This document shows, piece by piece, positions 16,048-26,620 of a stretch of DNA of 64,000 nt. The DNA comes from Chroococcidiopsis thermalis PCC 7203 (GTDB taxonomy: Bacteria > Cyanobacteriota > Cyanobacteriia > Cyanobacteriales > Chroococcidiopsidaceae). Positions within the stretch are counted from its first letter, which is position 1. Each line of letters starts with the position of its first letter. The notes under the pieces are model-generated. The model ran no database searches and was not told the DNA's origin. It saw nothing but the letters and a program-made list of their open reading frames with translations. Location: assembly GCF_000317125.1 (NCBI RefSeq), contig NC_019695.1, positions 2,034,336 to 2,098,335 on the forward strand, written 5' to 3'. Position numbers and translations under genes: made by a program.

Positions 16048-17943
16048 TCATCGGGGTAAAAAAGCCATTGGATTAACTGCTTTTTTACCTAGTGGATGAA
16101 TTTCAAAGTGTAGGTGGGGACCAGTACTGAAACCAGTATTACCCATCTCGGAAATCTGCTGCCCTTGGTATACTGTTTGACCTTTATGAACGAGCAATCG
16201 CTTGTTGTGGGCATAGCGAGTGACCGTACCATCTGTGTGTTGAATATCAACCATATTGCCGTAGCCGCCAGAGTTCCAGCCTGACTTGATGACGACTCCA
16301 GCCGCAGCCGCAAAAATAGGTGTCCCCACCGGAGCAGCAATGTCAATTCCCCGATGCATCCTCCCCCAACGATAGCCATACCCGGAAGAAAGTTTCCCTC
16401 TAGCAGGCCACATGAAGCCCTTTTTGGAAATTATCGGTTTGGGTAAATAGGTATCTGCTGAATCTAAAGGTGGTAATGCTGGCGATACGTTTCGTTGCTG
16501 AATTGATTGGAGCGAATCTGTTGCATCTCTACCAATCGGTGCTGTTGCCAAGCTATCATCACTTTCATCTTCAGTTGGTTGCACTGAACGCTGCGGCTGT
16601 TTTGGTGCTTCTACTTGTAAAGTCTTGCTTGCTTGTTTGGAATTGAAGTTTCGCTCTGTTTTAAGTTCGATAGATGCAATCTGACGTAGCTTCCGCAACA
16701 AGCGATCGCCACTCGTCTTAGCAGCAGGTTGTTCTGCTGGTGTTGCTTGACTCAGCAATGGCTGGGTGCGATATCTCTGCTGTAATTTCTCGATATCACT
16801 ACGTAAATTTTGGACGTAGCGATCGCTCAACTGTGCTTGTTCTGCTTTTGCTGATTGCTGCCGCTGAATTTCTGCTATCCCTTGAGGATTGGCTTCCACA
16901 ACCGAATCATCTTCAGAAATGTTGCCACCCATACCAGCATTAGTATTGTTTTCCAGGGCTGCTGTTATTGGCTGCTGGCTCTCACTTCCCTTTGATGGCG
17001 AAATTGGCACGATCAGCTGTTGGGCGATCTGAATGCGGTTGGGATCGGCTAATTTGTTGGCGGTAATGAGAGTTGTCAGTGGTAGTCCGTGTTGTTGCGC
17101 GATCGCACTCAGCGTGTCTCCGGCTTTTACCTTGTAGCTAAGTGCCTGTAAGGGGACTAGTACCATTGGGCGATCGACCGCTATTTTTGGCAGACTTGCT
17201 GCTGTGTGCGTTTGTGCCAAAGACATGCGAGCTTCAGGCATTGCCTCCAGTACGTAAGGCATTGCCTCCCCACTTGCATTACCATGTATTGACTGTGGAG
17301 TTTGTAACTGAGGATGGAATGCTAGTAGAGATACTGCGGGTTGCAGCCCAGGATCGCTTGCTAGCGATGCCCCCATTTGTTCCTGGCTCGATGTCCCTGC
17401 CGATGCTTGCCACTCCTCAAACCCCAACTCCGCCGAACTATCTTCTTCCAAGCGATTCAATTTCTGTCTCAAGCGATCGATCGACCATCTTTGTCTGGCG
17501 ATCGCTGCTTCTCGCTCGTCTAGTTGAGATACTAACGCTGCTGTTGATACGGTAATTTTACTTGCCTTGAGCTGGCGAATCAGGCGATTGACTCGCAAAG
17601 CTTGTAAAACTTTGGCTGTTTTCTCTGTTGGTTGCTTGGCTACAGGCTCAAATAACTGTGTCGCGTTAGTATGGCTTTGAGTGAATGCTAAAGGCACGGT
17701 TGCCGCGATTCCTGTTGGCACACCAATGCTGCCAATGGTTAAGCTCGCTCTAGTTGCTATCGGCATTTGACTGAGCGAAGGCTGATTTACGGCTATGGCT
17801 GGAGCGCTATTACTGATTTGGGTCAATAGCAGATTGGACGCTCCGGCTGAGAAAATAATGCCGATCGTGGCGGCTGAAGTCCGCACTTGCCGCTTGGCTT
17901 TAGAGGCTCGATCTGCTCGATCTTTTGCCCACGTTTGTTTCAA
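16048..17943 (-). CDS. LysM and M23 peptidase-domain cell-wall protein
   Basis: Secreted or membrane-anchored peptidoglycan endopeptidase of about 631 residues. Near the N terminus is a basic stretch then a hydrophobic segment (about 25-45). Mid-protein is one LysM domain (YKVKAGDTLSAIAQQHGLPL) preceded and followed by long Gln/Ala-rich coiled-coil-like linkers. The C-terminal M23 domain (about the last 125 residues) keeps its zinc ligands: HRGIDI (HxxxD) and HLHFEI (HxH), plus GYGYRWGRMHRG. Expected activity is cleavage of peptidoglycan cross-bridges in division or remodelling. No ATG fits; AGGAGG sits 6 bp before a TTG at 17943 (3 bp before a TTG at 17946), so TTG 17943 is chosen. Confidence 0.88.
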   Translation of the reverse strand: MKQTWAKDRADRASKAKRQVRTSAATIGIIFSAGASNLLLTQISNSAPAIAVNQPSLSQMPIATRASLTIGSIGVPTGIAATVPLAFTQSHTNATQLFEPVAKQPTEKTAKVLQALRVNRLIRQLKASKITVSTAALVSQLDEREAAIARQRWSIDRLRQKLNRLEEDSSAELGFEEWQASAGTSSQEQMGASLASDPGLQPAVSLLAFHPQLQTPQSIHGNASGEAMPYVLEAMPEARMSLAQTHTAASLPKIAVDRPMVLVPLQALSYKVKAGDTLSAIAQQHGLPLTTLITANKLADPNRIQIAQQLIVPISPSKGSESQQPITAALENNTNAGMGGNISEDDSVVEANPQGIAEIQRQQSAKAEQAQLSDRYVQNLRSDIEKLQQRYRTQPLLSQATPAEQPAAKTSGDRLLRKLRQIASIELKTERNFNSKQASKTLQVEAPKQPQRSVQPTEDESDDSLATAPIGRDATDSLQSIQQRNVSPALPPLDSADTYLPKPIISKKGFMWPARGKLSSGYGYRWGRMHRGIDIAAPVGTPIFAAAAGVVIKSGWNSGGYGNMVDIQHTDGTVTRYAHNKRLLVHKGQTVYQGQQISEMGNTGFSTGPHLHFEIHPLGKKAVNPMAFLPR

Positions 17944-17946
17944 CAA

Positions 17947-18838
17947 TGACCTCCTGTCTGGAATAGCGCTTAACTACCTCTGTTCATTTGCTCTGGCGAT
18001 CGCAATTGCGATACTACTACACGATGGTTTTGAGTGCGATCGAATCCAGTTTTTCATGCTGAGATAAATATGCTGAGGCAAGCTTACTAGGCATTTTTGA
18101 TTTAAACAAGCTTACAGCCTATTGGCAAAAAAAATTAACGTTGTCTCCAGTCTGCTCAATATACTACAGTTGGGCGATTTCTACTTAAGGAGTAAGAACT
18201 GCCCAGAATATAGGCATTTTTTGTTTTGGCATATTTATTTTTTCTTTTACTGCTATTTAACATTTCTTTAGAAAAAGATTACGCCAATGTATTGAGTCAT
18301 ATTACTTATGTTCTCTATTACACATAGTCAATTTAAGTCAATTCCTGTAAGCCAACAAGTGTTGCATTTTACCAAAGCTGCGAGCTACACAGCCAAGGCT
18401 TAACTCTGAGTACAAAGACTCAAATCCTCAATTTATCTTCCTATGGGAGCTGTCAATCTTCTATAACAAGACAGATGAATGATGAAGAAAATGTATCATC
18501 GAAGAAGAGATTTTAGTCAAAAAATCTATAAAAATTTCTTATATCTATCTCAAGACTGAAAAGCTGATGATGAGAATTTATTAAAAATAGCTGTAAAAAA
18601 AAATACCTTTATTTAACTTAGAGTCAAAAAAATCAGAGAATATACGTAAGTCAGTTGTTAGTTATCAGTTATCAGTGGTAGTTGGTAGTTGGTAATTGGT
18701 GGTGCGTGGTGCGTGGTGCGTGGTGCGTGGTGCGTGAAGAAGGGGTGTAGGGTGTAGGTTGTAGTGGATTGTTGACTGGTTCCTGGTCACTGGTCACTGG
18801 TCACTGGTCCCTGGTCACTGGTCACTGGTCACTGCTCC
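17947..18838. other. Long intergenic region, AT-rich with an STRR block
   Basis: About 890 bp without a recognisable gene. The first 700 bp is AT-rich and unstructured to my reading. From about 18651 to 18838 it is dominated by tandem repeats: GTTATCAGTTATCAG, TGGTAGTTGG units, five copies of GGTGCGT, then GGTCACT/GGTCCCT units that run up to the trmL stop. A small RNA here cannot be ruled out. Confidence 0.6.
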
Positions 18839-19303
18839 CTATACCCTCAAATAGCCTAATTGCCGACGGGCTTCAAACAGACCAACGGCGACGCTGACAG
18901 AAAGGTTTAGACTGCGAACGCCAGTTTGAGCCATAGGAATGTAAACTCTGGCGTGACAAGCAGAAAGGACGGCTGGAGGTAATCCAGTTGTTTCGCTACC
19001 GAATAGCAACCAATCGTCAGCCTGAAATTGGTATTCGATGTAGTTCGATTCACCTTTAACGCTAAAGCCAACCCAGCGTCCCCCGCGCTCTAGATAATAG
19101 TTTTTGAAGCTGTCTAGAGATTCGTGGTAATGCAAGTTGACATATTGCCAGTAGTCTAAGCCAGCTCGTTTCAAATAGCGATCGCTAATTTCAAAACCCA
19201 ACGGTGCAACCAAATGTAATTCTGTCCCTGTCGCCGCACAGGTACGGGCAATGTTTCCAGTATTGGGAGGAATTTGCGGGTGAACCAAAACGAGTTGAGG
19301 CAT
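18839..19303 (-). CDS. trmL: TrmL, tRNA (cytidine/uridine-34-2'-O)-methyltransferase
   Basis: SPOUT-family methyltransferase that 2'-O-methylates the wobble base of tRNA-Leu isoacceptors. The 154-residue length fits TrmL. Motifs: N-terminal LVHPQIPPNTGNIARTCAAT, middle LLFGSETTGLPP, C-terminal RSLNLSVSVAVGLFEA, which form the trefoil knot and SAM site. It is monocistronic; its 3' end abuts a long STRR block. Confidence 0.93.
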   Translation of the reverse strand: MPQLVLVHPQIPPNTGNIARTCAATGTELHLVAPLGFEISDRYLKRAGLDYWQYVNLHYHESLDSFKNYYLERGGRWVGFSVKGESNYIEYQFQADDWLLFGSETTGLPPAVLSACHARVYIPMAQTGVRSLNLSVSVAVGLFEARRQLGYLRV

Positions 19304-19656
19304 TTAAAAAGTCAAAAGTCGAAAGTCAAAAGTCAAAACGTTGAATTGAGATGCTGTCCTTTCGATAGCACGATTTGGCTTCAGATTCATAAATATATAG
19401 TTTTTTTAAATAAATGTAAATCGAAAACAAATGATTAAAAATTCTTAACATTTATTTGTCACTTGTCACTCCTGCATGAATCAAAAAATCATGGATGTCA
19501 TTCTGTTGGCGAAGCCTTCCCGAAGGGTACGCAACGCAGTGTAGTGAAGAATCTCCCAGATGTTTCGCTTCGCGTGTGGATGACAATTCAAGTATTCACG
19601 CAGGAGGTCTATTGGTAGAACAAATGACGAGTGACAAATAACTGATGAGTAATGCC
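19304..19656. repeat. Intergenic repeats between trmL and gshA
   Basis: The spacer contains AGTCAAAAGTC/GTCGAAAGTC tandem units at about 19310-19342 and, at about 19507-19530, GGCGAAGCCTTCCCGAAGGG, a member of a palindromic family. A related copy is at 27601-27630 (minus-strand sense). No gene seen. Confidence 0.7.
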
Positions 19657-20811
19657 CTACACCATTGCCGACGAACAGAGCTTATCTTCCAGTTCTAACT
19701 CGCGATCGCTCATTGCTTGGATAGATTGCATGATAATGCTTCTTGGCTCAAAGCCGTATGCATGAAGTTTCAACCACTGCTGAGCGGTGTTCCCCTCGCG
19801 CAGAATTTTTTGTACGGGAGAAAGAAAACAATTGAAGCCGTTTTGCTTGGCGATCGCCCAGACTTCTTGATAAACTTCTTCAATCCAGTCTCTCGCTAAG
19901 ATTTTTCTGCCGTCTTGCCAATGAGTTAGCTGAGCGTCGAGGCTAGAACGGGCGACTGCGCTTTCGTTAGCAGCAGTAATTGTCAACAAATCTTCAGCGC
20001 GGGTTGTTGCTGGTAGGGTACTCATTTCTAGCGGATCGAGTTGTGGATCTGCTATGAGTTGGCACAGCCGCGCTTCCAGTAAGGCAGTAATACTTAATAA
20101 AGCAATCGGATCGGTGACGAGATCGCAGATTCTTAATTCTAAACGGTTGAGGTCGTAAGGGCGGCGATCGCCATTCGGTCTTACCGATGCCCAAAGATGG
20201 CGCACGCTCTGCATTGTCCCTGCGGCTAACTGTTCCTCAACCCAACGAATATGATGAGCGTGGCTTTCAAACAGGGGGACGTGTGCGGGAGTTTGAGGAA
20301 AAACTGCCCAACGGGTGGAGTGATAACCAGTAGGTTCGCCGTCAATAAAAGGAGAGGAGGCGCTGAGGGCGAGGTACAGAGGTGCTTCGACGCGGATCAG
20401 ACGACACGCCCGTAAAAGTACTTCTGGATCTTCAATCCCAACATTAATATGAACGCTAGCAGTAACAACTGTAGTACCGTAGGTCTTTTCAATATATTCA
20501 TGGTATGGGTTATTCGGGTCGGAACGGTAGAAGCGATCGCTCCCCCCCAAAGATAAAGTACTACCAGGAATAAACGTGTAGTTGCCCAATCGCTGGAGAT
20601 ATTCCCGTATTTTGCGCCGAGGGCGCAGTAGTTCGCACAACTGGCTTTCGTATTGAGTTGAGGGAGACGTTATATACTCTACGTTACGGCTATCTGGCTC
20701 TTTGGCAAAATTCCCCTCTAAATTTGCCACGATTTTGTCTGAAAGACCGACGACATCTCCTGACGGTGTCCCCGTGTACATTTCAATTTCAAAGCCTTTT
20801 GATAGCAGCAC
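19657..20811 (-). CDS. gshA: Glutamate--cysteine ligase, cyanobacterial type
   Basis: First enzyme of glutathione synthesis (ATP + Glu + Cys to gamma-Glu-Cys). The 384-residue protein matches the cyanobacterial/proteobacterial short GCS family: N-terminal LLSKGFEIEMYTGTPSG, conserved VTASVHINVGI and LALSASSPFIDG, then NGDRRPYDLNRLELRICD. The start is GTG at 20811, supported by GAGGAGA six bases upstream and by the family N terminus. It stands alone on the minus strand; no gshB is present here. Confidence 0.9.
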   Translation of the reverse strand: MLLSKGFEIEMYTGTPSGDVVGLSDKIVANLEGNFAKEPDSRNVEYITSPSTQYESQLCELLRPRRKIREYLQRLGNYTFIPGSTLSLGGSDRFYRSDPNNPYHEYIEKTYGTTVVTASVHINVGIEDPEVLLRACRLIRVEAPLYLALSASSPFIDGEPTGYHSTRWAVFPQTPAHVPLFESHAHHIRWVEEQLAAGTMQSVRHLWASVRPNGDRRPYDLNRLELRICDLVTDPIALLSITALLEARLCQLIADPQLDPLEMSTLPATTRAEDLLTITAANESAVARSSLDAQLTHWQDGRKILARDWIEEVYQEVWAIAKQNGFNCFLSPVQKILREGNTAQQWLKLHAYGFEPRSIIMQSIQAMSDRELELEDKLCSSAMV

Positions 20812-21235
20812 TTGATTCTCCTCGGCTTGCAGTGAGTAATTCTTCCACTAACTCAGTGTATCTAGCAGCGGCAAAACTTTGCATCTACCCGAAAGTTCAA
20901 TACCTGCGTTAGTTTGACATGACAAAGTTTCTATCCGTAGTTAGGTACACTTATATCTTTATTTCATCTTTCATCCCAGAAGGTAATGCCAGAAGGCAGC
21001 AGAGAAAACCCCCCTGGAATCGTTAGATGGCGGTTTAGCCTTGCTGTTGCCGTCGATTTAACTACCTCGCATCGACTCCTCTATAAAGAATCATATCGCT
21101 TTTCAGGAAATGAGCTGCGGATCGCTGTCAGCAGTTGATAAATAGCGCGAATAAATGAGGCTTGTCTGCCATTACTCCCGCTTTGCTTGCAAAAACTCTA
21201 GTTTGCGAGTATTCGTTAGCTCGTTGAAGAAACTT

Positions 21236-22315
21236 ATGCGAAAAACGAAACGATTTCGATGGATACGCTATGCATTAATTGTAATTATGGTTTGCGGACT
21301 TGCTATTCTACCTCAAACGGTTCTATCTCAAGAAAGACAAATTTTTACAGTTAATAGCATCTTAGATGAACCAGACGGGAATATAGGTGATGGGAACTGT
21401 ATTTCCAATCCTTCCCGCCTCTGTACGTTACGCGCCGCAGTACAAGAAGGTCAGGCAGTCAACCGTGCTGTCACCGTACCAGCAGGTTTGTACGAACTGA
21501 GTCAGGGACACTTAGATATCACCAAAAACTTAACCCTGACTGGTGCGGGTTCTGGAAAAACAAAAATAGATGGCATGTTGAAAAGTCGCGTGTTCGATAT
21601 CGCTGACACTGGCTTTGCCTACATTGGTAAAGTCACAGTACAGTGGGGTAATGCAACCCCTGGCTTTGCTAGTCACTCCCACGGTGGGGGTATTCACAAC
21701 CACGGGACGCTGATTTTAGTTGATAGTACAGTCAGAGCAAGTTCTATTAACTGGAGGTATGGTAACGTTTGGGGTGGCGGTGGACTTACTAATGCAAGTA
21801 CGGGCAAAGCAACACTCGTGAACGTAACGATCGTGGGGAACTCTACATCTGGTGCAGGTGGGGGAATTGAAAACCTCGGCACGATGGATGTGTACAATAG
21901 CACGATCGCTAACAATCAGTCTTTCCGCTCGGCAACAAGTGGTGGTGGAATTGCCAATACTGGTACGATTCAGTTAAAGAATACGCTGGTAGCAAATAAC
22001 TATGAGGGTGATAATTGCGACGGCACGATTGTCGATCTTGGTGGCAACCTATCAAGCGATGCAACCTGTGGCTTTCCTACCAGCCGAAGTAACGTTGAGA
22101 TCGTACTAGGCGGACGTGACGATCATGATATGTTGCCAATCTACGCTGAGAGTCCGGCAATCGATCGCGGGATCGACGACCAATGCCAGAGTACCGATCA
22201 ACGTGGTATGACTCGACCCCTAGACGGAAACAGAGATGGTGTTGCTACTTGCGATGTGGGTGCATACGAGTATCTCGCACCTCTATCAGAGGGAGTTGAC
22301 ACAATTACTAATTAA
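21236..22315 (+). CDS. Exported CSLREA-type beta-helix protein
   Basis: A 359-residue secreted protein from the ATG at 21236, chosen because it begins a normal signal peptide (MRKTKR, hydrophobic core, cut near VLSQE); an upstream ATG at 21155 would bury it. After the signal comes FTVNSILDEPDGNIGDGNC and CTLRAAVQE, the CSLREA domain pattern. Then follow parallel beta-helix rungs rich in Gly/Asn/Thr (GGGIHNHGTLILVDSTV, GGGIENLGTMDVYNSTI, GGGIANTGTIQLKNTLV), and a C-terminal choice-of-anchor type end (ESPAIDRG, DVGAYEY). Probably an outer-surface or periplasmic structural/adhesive protein; the ligand is unknown. It stands alone. Confidence 0.85.
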   Translation: MRKTKRFRWIRYALIVIMVCGLAILPQTVLSQERQIFTVNSILDEPDGNIGDGNCISNPSRLCTLRAAVQEGQAVNRAVTVPAGLYELSQGHLDITKNLTLTGAGSGKTKIDGMLKSRVFDIADTGFAYIGKVTVQWGNATPGFASHSHGGGIHNHGTLILVDSTVRASSINWRYGNVWGGGGLTNASTGKATLVNVTIVGNSTSGAGGGIENLGTMDVYNSTIANNQSFRSATSGGGIANTGTIQLKNTLVANNYEGDNCDGTIVDLGGNLSSDATCGFPTSRSNVEIVLGGRDDHDMLPIYAESPAIDRGIDDQCQSTDQRGMTRPLDGNRDGVATCDVGAYEYLAPLSEGVDTITN

Positions 22316-22347
22316 TAGCCGTTTCAATTGGATGAAATACCTATGAT

Positions 22348-22406
22348 GTAGGGGCGCACAGCTGTGCGCCCCTACTAATATTATGTACACAATCGAGAAT
22401 TGCTAT
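22348..22406. repeat. GC-rich 28-bp palindrome plus linked 16-mer
   Basis: 22348-22375 is a perfect palindrome with left half GTAGGGGCGCACAG. After 15 bp comes AATCGAGAATTGCTAT (22391-22406). The same 16-mer and a degenerate palindrome at the same 15-bp spacing occur in the opposite orientation at 30736-30795. Other copies of the palindrome alone are at 51619-51646 and inside trpD at 58109. Confidence 0.88.
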
Positions 22407-22453
22407 CAATAGATTGGGAATTTTGAATTAAACCCAAAATCCAAACCTACAAT

Positions 22454-23455
22454 TTATCTTCTAGAGCGTCTGCGGAGGCGATCGATTGTGACGGCAACAA
22501 TAATGACTAAACCCTTGACAACTAACTGCCAGAAGAATGACATATTCAACAAAGTTAGTCCGTTATTGAGGGTGGCAATGATTAACGCACCAAGCAGAGT
22601 TCCCCAGATAGTGCCAATCCCACCAGAGAAGCTGGTTCCGCCCAAAATTACAGCCGCGATCGCATCGAGTTCGTATCCATTCCCTAGCATTCCTGTAGCA
22701 CTGTAAAGACGGCTGGCGCTCATAATTCCCGCTAAGCCGGAGAGCAAGCCACTGACACCGTAAACAAATAAAAGTACTCGCTTGACCTTAATTCCCGTTA
22801 GCCTTGCTGCCTGTTGATTGCCACCCACTGCATAGATCTGCATTCCCAAAATAGTGCGGCGGAGAATAAACCAGCTAGCTACCACTGTAAGCAACGCAAT
22901 TACCACTAACCAAGGAACTGGTCCTAAGTAATTAATCCCGATCCAAGCAAAGTTGAGGTCGCGGTTGATCACGGTTGTACCGCTAGCAATTAAATAAGCA
23001 GCCCCTCGCAAAGCCGTGAGCGCACCTAGAGTGACAATGAAAGGTGGCAGGTCAAGAAAGGCAATTAAAGCACCGTTAATTAAGCCCAAACCCAAGCCTG
23101 CGAGTAAAGCAACGGGAACCGCCAGCCAGCCGACCCCTGGTATGAGTGATGTCAGTACGCCAACTACAGCTGTTACTCCCAGGATAGAACCAACCGAAAG
23201 ATCGATTCCGCCCGTAAGAATTACAAACGTCATCCCTGTTGCTAGCACGATGTTGATCGATGCTTGCCGGAATATATTGACTATGTTGCCTGTGGTAAGA
23301 AAGTTAGGCGTGAGTAAGGCGAAGAGAATGCAAATCAGCGCCAGAATCGGGAGAATTCCTACTATCTGAAGCAGGTTACTTGCAGATTTACGCCTACCTC
23401 CCTTGGGGCGATCGCTCGATCTGCCTCGCATTGGTTTTGATTGGATTTGACTCAT
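22454..23455 (-). CDS. rbsC: Ribose-type sugar ABC transporter permease
   Basis: Inner-membrane permease of a CUT2-family monosaccharide importer. The 333-residue protein has a basic N terminus and about eight to ten hydrophobic segments. Family motifs include [46 protein letters not shown] and [18 protein letters not shown]. The start overlaps the ATP-binding gene stop by 4 bp (ATGA). It is the last gene of the rbsB-rbsA-rbsC set; sugar specificity cannot be read from the permease. Confidence 0.93.
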   Translation of the reverse strand: MSQIQSKPMRGRSSDRPKGGRRKSASNLLQIVGILPILALICILFALLTPNFLTTGNIVNIFRQASINIVLATGMTFVILTGGIDLSVGSILGVTAVVGVLTSLIPGVGWLAVPVALLAGLGLGLINGALIAFLDLPPFIVTLGALTALRGAAYLIASGTTVINRDLNFAWIGINYLGPVPWLVVIALLTVVASWFILRRTILGMQIYAVGGNQQAARLTGIKVKRVLLFVYGVSGLLSGLAGIMSASRLYSATGMLGNGYELDAIAAVILGGTSFSGGIGTIWGTLLGALIIATLNNGLTLLNMSFFWQLVVKGLVIIVAVTIDRLRRRSRR

Positions 23456-24984
23456 AATTTTTCTCCCTCAATTGCTCCGGTGGCGTAAGTCATAATCTTT
23501 TCTTGCGTAATTTTCTCGCCGTTGGTACTGTTTAGTTCGCCAACTAAACGCCCTTCTCGCATCACCAAAACGCGATCGCTCATCCCGATAATTTCAGGTA
23601 GTTCGCTCGAAACCATTAGAATTGCAACTCCTTGGGCTGCTAAGTCGCTAATGATGCGATAAATTTCGCTTTTTGCGCCAATATCTACACCCCTTGTGGG
23701 TTCGTCTAACATCAAAACTTTAGGCTTAATTGCCAACCATCTTGCTAGCAGCAGTTTCTGTTGGTTGCCACCAGACAAATCTAAGGCTCTAATGCCTAGT
23801 TCTGCTAGCCGAATATTAAAGTTATCGACTGCGGCTGAGGCAATTTGGTTAATTCGTAATGGGCTGATCGTGCCTACTTTCGCTTCCCGTTTGAGCAGGT
23901 TAATTGCAATATTCTTGCGGCAGCTCATTTCGAGAAATAAGCCCTGTTCTTTGCGGTCTTCTGGCACGTAACCAATACCAGCGGCGATCGCATCGCTGGG
24001 TTGATTGATGTTGAGATGTTTACCATCTAAAATCACTTCACCACTTGTCTTGGGGTCAGCACCGAAGATTAACCGACATAATTCCGTACGTCCTGCACCT
24101 ACCAGTCCTGCCAAGCCGACAATTTCTCCTGCGTGTAGTGTTAAACTTGCAGGCTGAATTTTGCCACCATCGCTAATGTTTTTTACCTCTAGTACGACTG
24201 AACCGATGGTTTTTCCGGGCTGTTTTTCAAACAAATCTTGCAAAGGTCTGCCTACCATCATTTGTACCAGGCGCTCGCTAGAGATCTCCTGGCGTTCTAA
24301 ACTGCCTACGTACTCGCCATCTCGCAAAACGCTAATGCGATCGGCAAGCGCGTAAATTTCTTCCATGCGATGACTGATGTAGATAATGGCGATGCCGTTG
24401 TCTCGCAGCTTGCGAATTAACTCAAATAGTTGTTCTGTCTCGCGGTCTGAAAGCGCTGCGGTTGGCTCATCCATAATTAGGATGCGGCTATTGTCCTTGA
24501 GCGCCCGCGCAATCTCGACTTGTTGCTGTTCGGCAATCGAGAGGCGAGACACCGTGTCTTCTGGCTGAAAACTCGCTCCCAGACTGTTGAGGACTGCTGC
24601 TGCTTCCTGATTCATGCGATCGCGATCGAGGAAATATCCCTTAGTTAACTCGCTACCCATGAAAATGTTTTCAGCTACAGTCAAGTTGGGGGCGAGATTC
24701 AGTTCTTGATAAATCAGGGCAATTCCGGCTTGCCTAGCAGCACTAGGATCGGAAATTTTTACTGGGTCGCCGTTAATGCGAATTTCGCCTGCATCTGTTT
24801 CGTATGCCCCAGCCAGAATTTTCATCAACGTACTTTTACCCGCGCCATTCTCGCCCATCAGAGCGTGAATTTCACCTGGATAAACAGTCAAATTGACATT
24901 CTCTAAGGCAGTTACACCGTGAAATTTCTTGGTGATGCCTCGCATTTCTAACCGAGGGATGGGAGGGGATGTTGTTGTTGTCAT
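23452..24984 (-). CDS. rbsA: Ribose-type sugar ABC transporter ATP-binding protein (double cassette)
   Basis: The 510-residue protein has two tandem ABC cassettes, typical of CUT2 importers (RbsA/MglA). Cassette 1 has Walker [10 protein letters not shown], signature [15 protein letters not shown] and Walker [13 protein letters not shown]. Cassette 2 has a degenerate Walker A ([12 protein letters not shown]), [15 protein letters not shown] and [13 protein letters not shown] degenerate second nucleotide site is normal for the family. It lies between the binding-protein gene (146-bp spacer with repeat DNA) and the permease gene (4-bp overlap). Confidence 0.94.
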   Translation of the reverse strand: MTTTTSPPIPRLEMRGITKKFHGVTALENVNLTVYPGEIHALMGENGAGKSTLMKILAGAYETDAGEIRINGDPVKISDPSAARQAGIALIYQELNLAPNLTVAENIFMGSELTKGYFLDRDRMNQEAAAVLNSLGASFQPEDTVSRLSIAEQQQVEIARALKDNSRILIMDEPTAALSDRETEQLFELIRKLRDNGIAIIYISHRMEEIYALADRISVLRDGEYVGSLERQEISSERLVQMMVGRPLQDLFEKQPGKTIGSVVLEVKNISDGGKIQPASLTLHAGEIVGLAGLVGAGRTELCRLIFGADPKTSGEVILDGKHLNINQPSDAIAAGIGYVPEDRKEQGLFLEMSCRKNIAINLLKREAKVGTISPLRINQIASAAVDNFNIRLAELGIRALDLSGGNQQKLLLARWLAIKPKVLMLDEPTRGVDIGAKSEIYRIISDLAAQGVAILMVSSELPEIIGMSDRVLVMREGRLVGELNSTNGEKITQEKIMTYATGAIEGEKL

Positions 24985-25008
24985 AAAAATTGCGAGAGTC
25001 GGGAGTTT

Positions 25009-25074
25009 TAGGGGCAGGTTTTTTGAGGATAGCTGTCAAACAACAGAGAGTTCTGCCATCAAACCCGTCCTTAC
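25009..25074. repeat. 66-bp imperfect hairpin repeat between rbsB and rbsA
   Basis: Starts TAGGGGCAGGTTTTTTGAGG and ends CATCAAACCCGTCCTTAC, so the ends are inverted repeats. A homologous copy lies at 34820-34887. The spacer also contains a GAATTCC tandem array (25098-25130) that runs directly into the rbsB stop codon. The hairpin might reduce rbsA/C expression relative to rbsB. Confidence 0.8.
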
Positions 25075-25097
25075 AGAAGTCAAGAGAAGTTAAAAAT

Positions 25098-25130
<33 letters not shown>

Positions 25131-26111
25131 TTACTGCCAGCCTTTATAGTCTTTGACGTTTTCTCTGGTAATTAGCCTGACAGGAATCAAAATGTCGGGA
25201 TTCTTCGGCTTCTTGCCATTGAGAATGTCGTTACCAACTCGAACGGCTGTTTGTGTCATGCCCAGTGGATCTTGAGCAGCAGTCGCAACAAAAATACTAT
25301 TGGGGTCTTCAATTGCTTGTTTTGCTTCCGGTGCGCCGTCTACGCCGACAATGAAAAACTCGTTGCGTCTGGCTTGCTTGGCTGCGAGTTCTGCACCAAC
25401 TCCGCTCGGATCGTTGATCGCAAATACGGCATCAATTTTGTTAAATGATGTCAGCAAGTCGCTCATGACCCTTAAACCACCATCTCTGCTACCTTCGGCG
25501 TTTTGGTCTTTAGAAAGTATTTTGATGTTGGGGTACTGAGCAAAGACTTGTTCGCAACCTTTGACGCGATCGAATACAGATTGTACTGGCGGACCATTCA
25601 CAATTACAACATTGCCTTTCCCTTTGAGGCGATCGGCAATATACTGACAGCTAATCTGCCCTGCTTGCAGATTATTAGAGGTGACGGTAGCATCTACGCC
25701 ACCACCCGCACCTGTATCGACTGCGATTACGGTAATGCCTGCTTGTTTGGCTTTTTCCACAGCAGCTGCAATGCCCTCACTATCGCCAGCATTTAGCAGG
25801 ATTAAGTCCGTGTTAGCGGCAATAAAGTTTTCGATTTGATTGAATTGCAAGTTGAGGTCGTAACCGCTAGAAACAACAGCAGTTCGTACCCCTTCTCCAG
25901 CAATTTTCTTAGCCTCAGATTCCGCACCTCGTCCCATCAAGACAAAGAAGGGATTGCTGAGATCGCCTACAGTAATTGCAAGCGAGCGCAGTTTTGAGTT
26001 TGGATTGATTTGTGCTGTAGAGTTATTTTGGCTATCTGGCGAGCAAGCGACAATGGCACTGCCGATCGCGCCGAATAGACCAATGGCGATCGCGGCTTTT
26101 TTCCCTTTCAT
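25131..26111 (-). CDS. rbsB: Ribose-type sugar ABC transporter substrate-binding lipoprotein
   Basis: Periplasmic sugar-binding protein (Peripla_BP_4, 326 residues). N-terminal MKGKKAAIAIG leads a signal sequence ending SAIVAC, a lipobox-like Cys at about 23. Body motifs: LAITVGDLSNPFFVLMGRGA, NQIENFIAANTDLILLN, VIVNGPPVQSVFDRVKG and FAINDPSGVGAELAAKQA. It is the first gene of the operon. The closest recognisable family is ribose/galactose-binding; the actual ligand is undetermined. The stop codon directly abuts an STRR array. Confidence 0.92.
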   Translation of the reverse strand: MKGKKAAIAIGLFGAIGSAIVACSPDSQNNSTAQINPNSKLRSLAITVGDLSNPFFVLMGRGAESEAKKIAGEGVRTAVVSSGYDLNLQFNQIENFIAANTDLILLNAGDSEGIAAAVEKAKQAGITVIAVDTGAGGGVDATVTSNNLQAGQISCQYIADRLKGKGNVVIVNGPPVQSVFDRVKGCEQVFAQYPNIKILSKDQNAEGSRDGGLRVMSDLLTSFNKIDAVFAINDPSGVGAELAAKQARRNEFFIVGVDGAPEAKQAIEDPNSIFVATAAQDPLGMTQTAVRVGNDILNGKKPKNPDILIPVRLITRENVKDYKGWQ

Positions 26112-26620
26112 TTTTTCAACCAGCTTTTAAAAATAGTCAGACCGAATCTACAGTGCGAGATGCGATCGAGATTTCAGGCAATTTTTTTAGTATGCAGAAT
26201 TATTATTTTGATTTTTTTATTAAACGTTATACATCTATCTTAAAGCTTAGATATTGAAATGGATTGAATGCGCGATCGCCCTGAAATTTGTTGAGACTCG
26301 TATGTATAAGTACCGTTTGATATCAAAATTTGCTTCAAATTATTCAAACTAGAAACAAAATTTAAATTAAAAATTGTAAATATTGAATTGACCTAATGTC
26401 TATTTATCAGAACATCTGAATGCAAGAATGCTTAAAGAGAAAAATCTATTTTATCACGGCTTGATTTGCTATATCTCTGAGTAGAGAAAAGAATTTGAAA
26501 AGGAGTGCGATCGCAGAAATAATTAATGCGAATGGAGGATTTATCATCAAATCCTATATATCAGCAATTTCTCTCGCTCAAAAAGCTAGAAGCGATTTGC
26601 GATCGCCAATTACTCATCAA
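26112..26620. other. AT-rich intergenic region upstream of rbsB
   Basis: About 510 bp with no gene seen. It must contain the rbsB promoter region on the minus strand. No strong repeat or hairpin recognised. Confidence 0.5.

Noticed and set aside
18651-18838. Tandem repeats resembling a CRISPR array
   Set aside because: Units are 7-10 bp and contiguous with no spacers; no cas genes are near. These are STRRs. The same applies to the arrays at 33029, 44793 and 46166.
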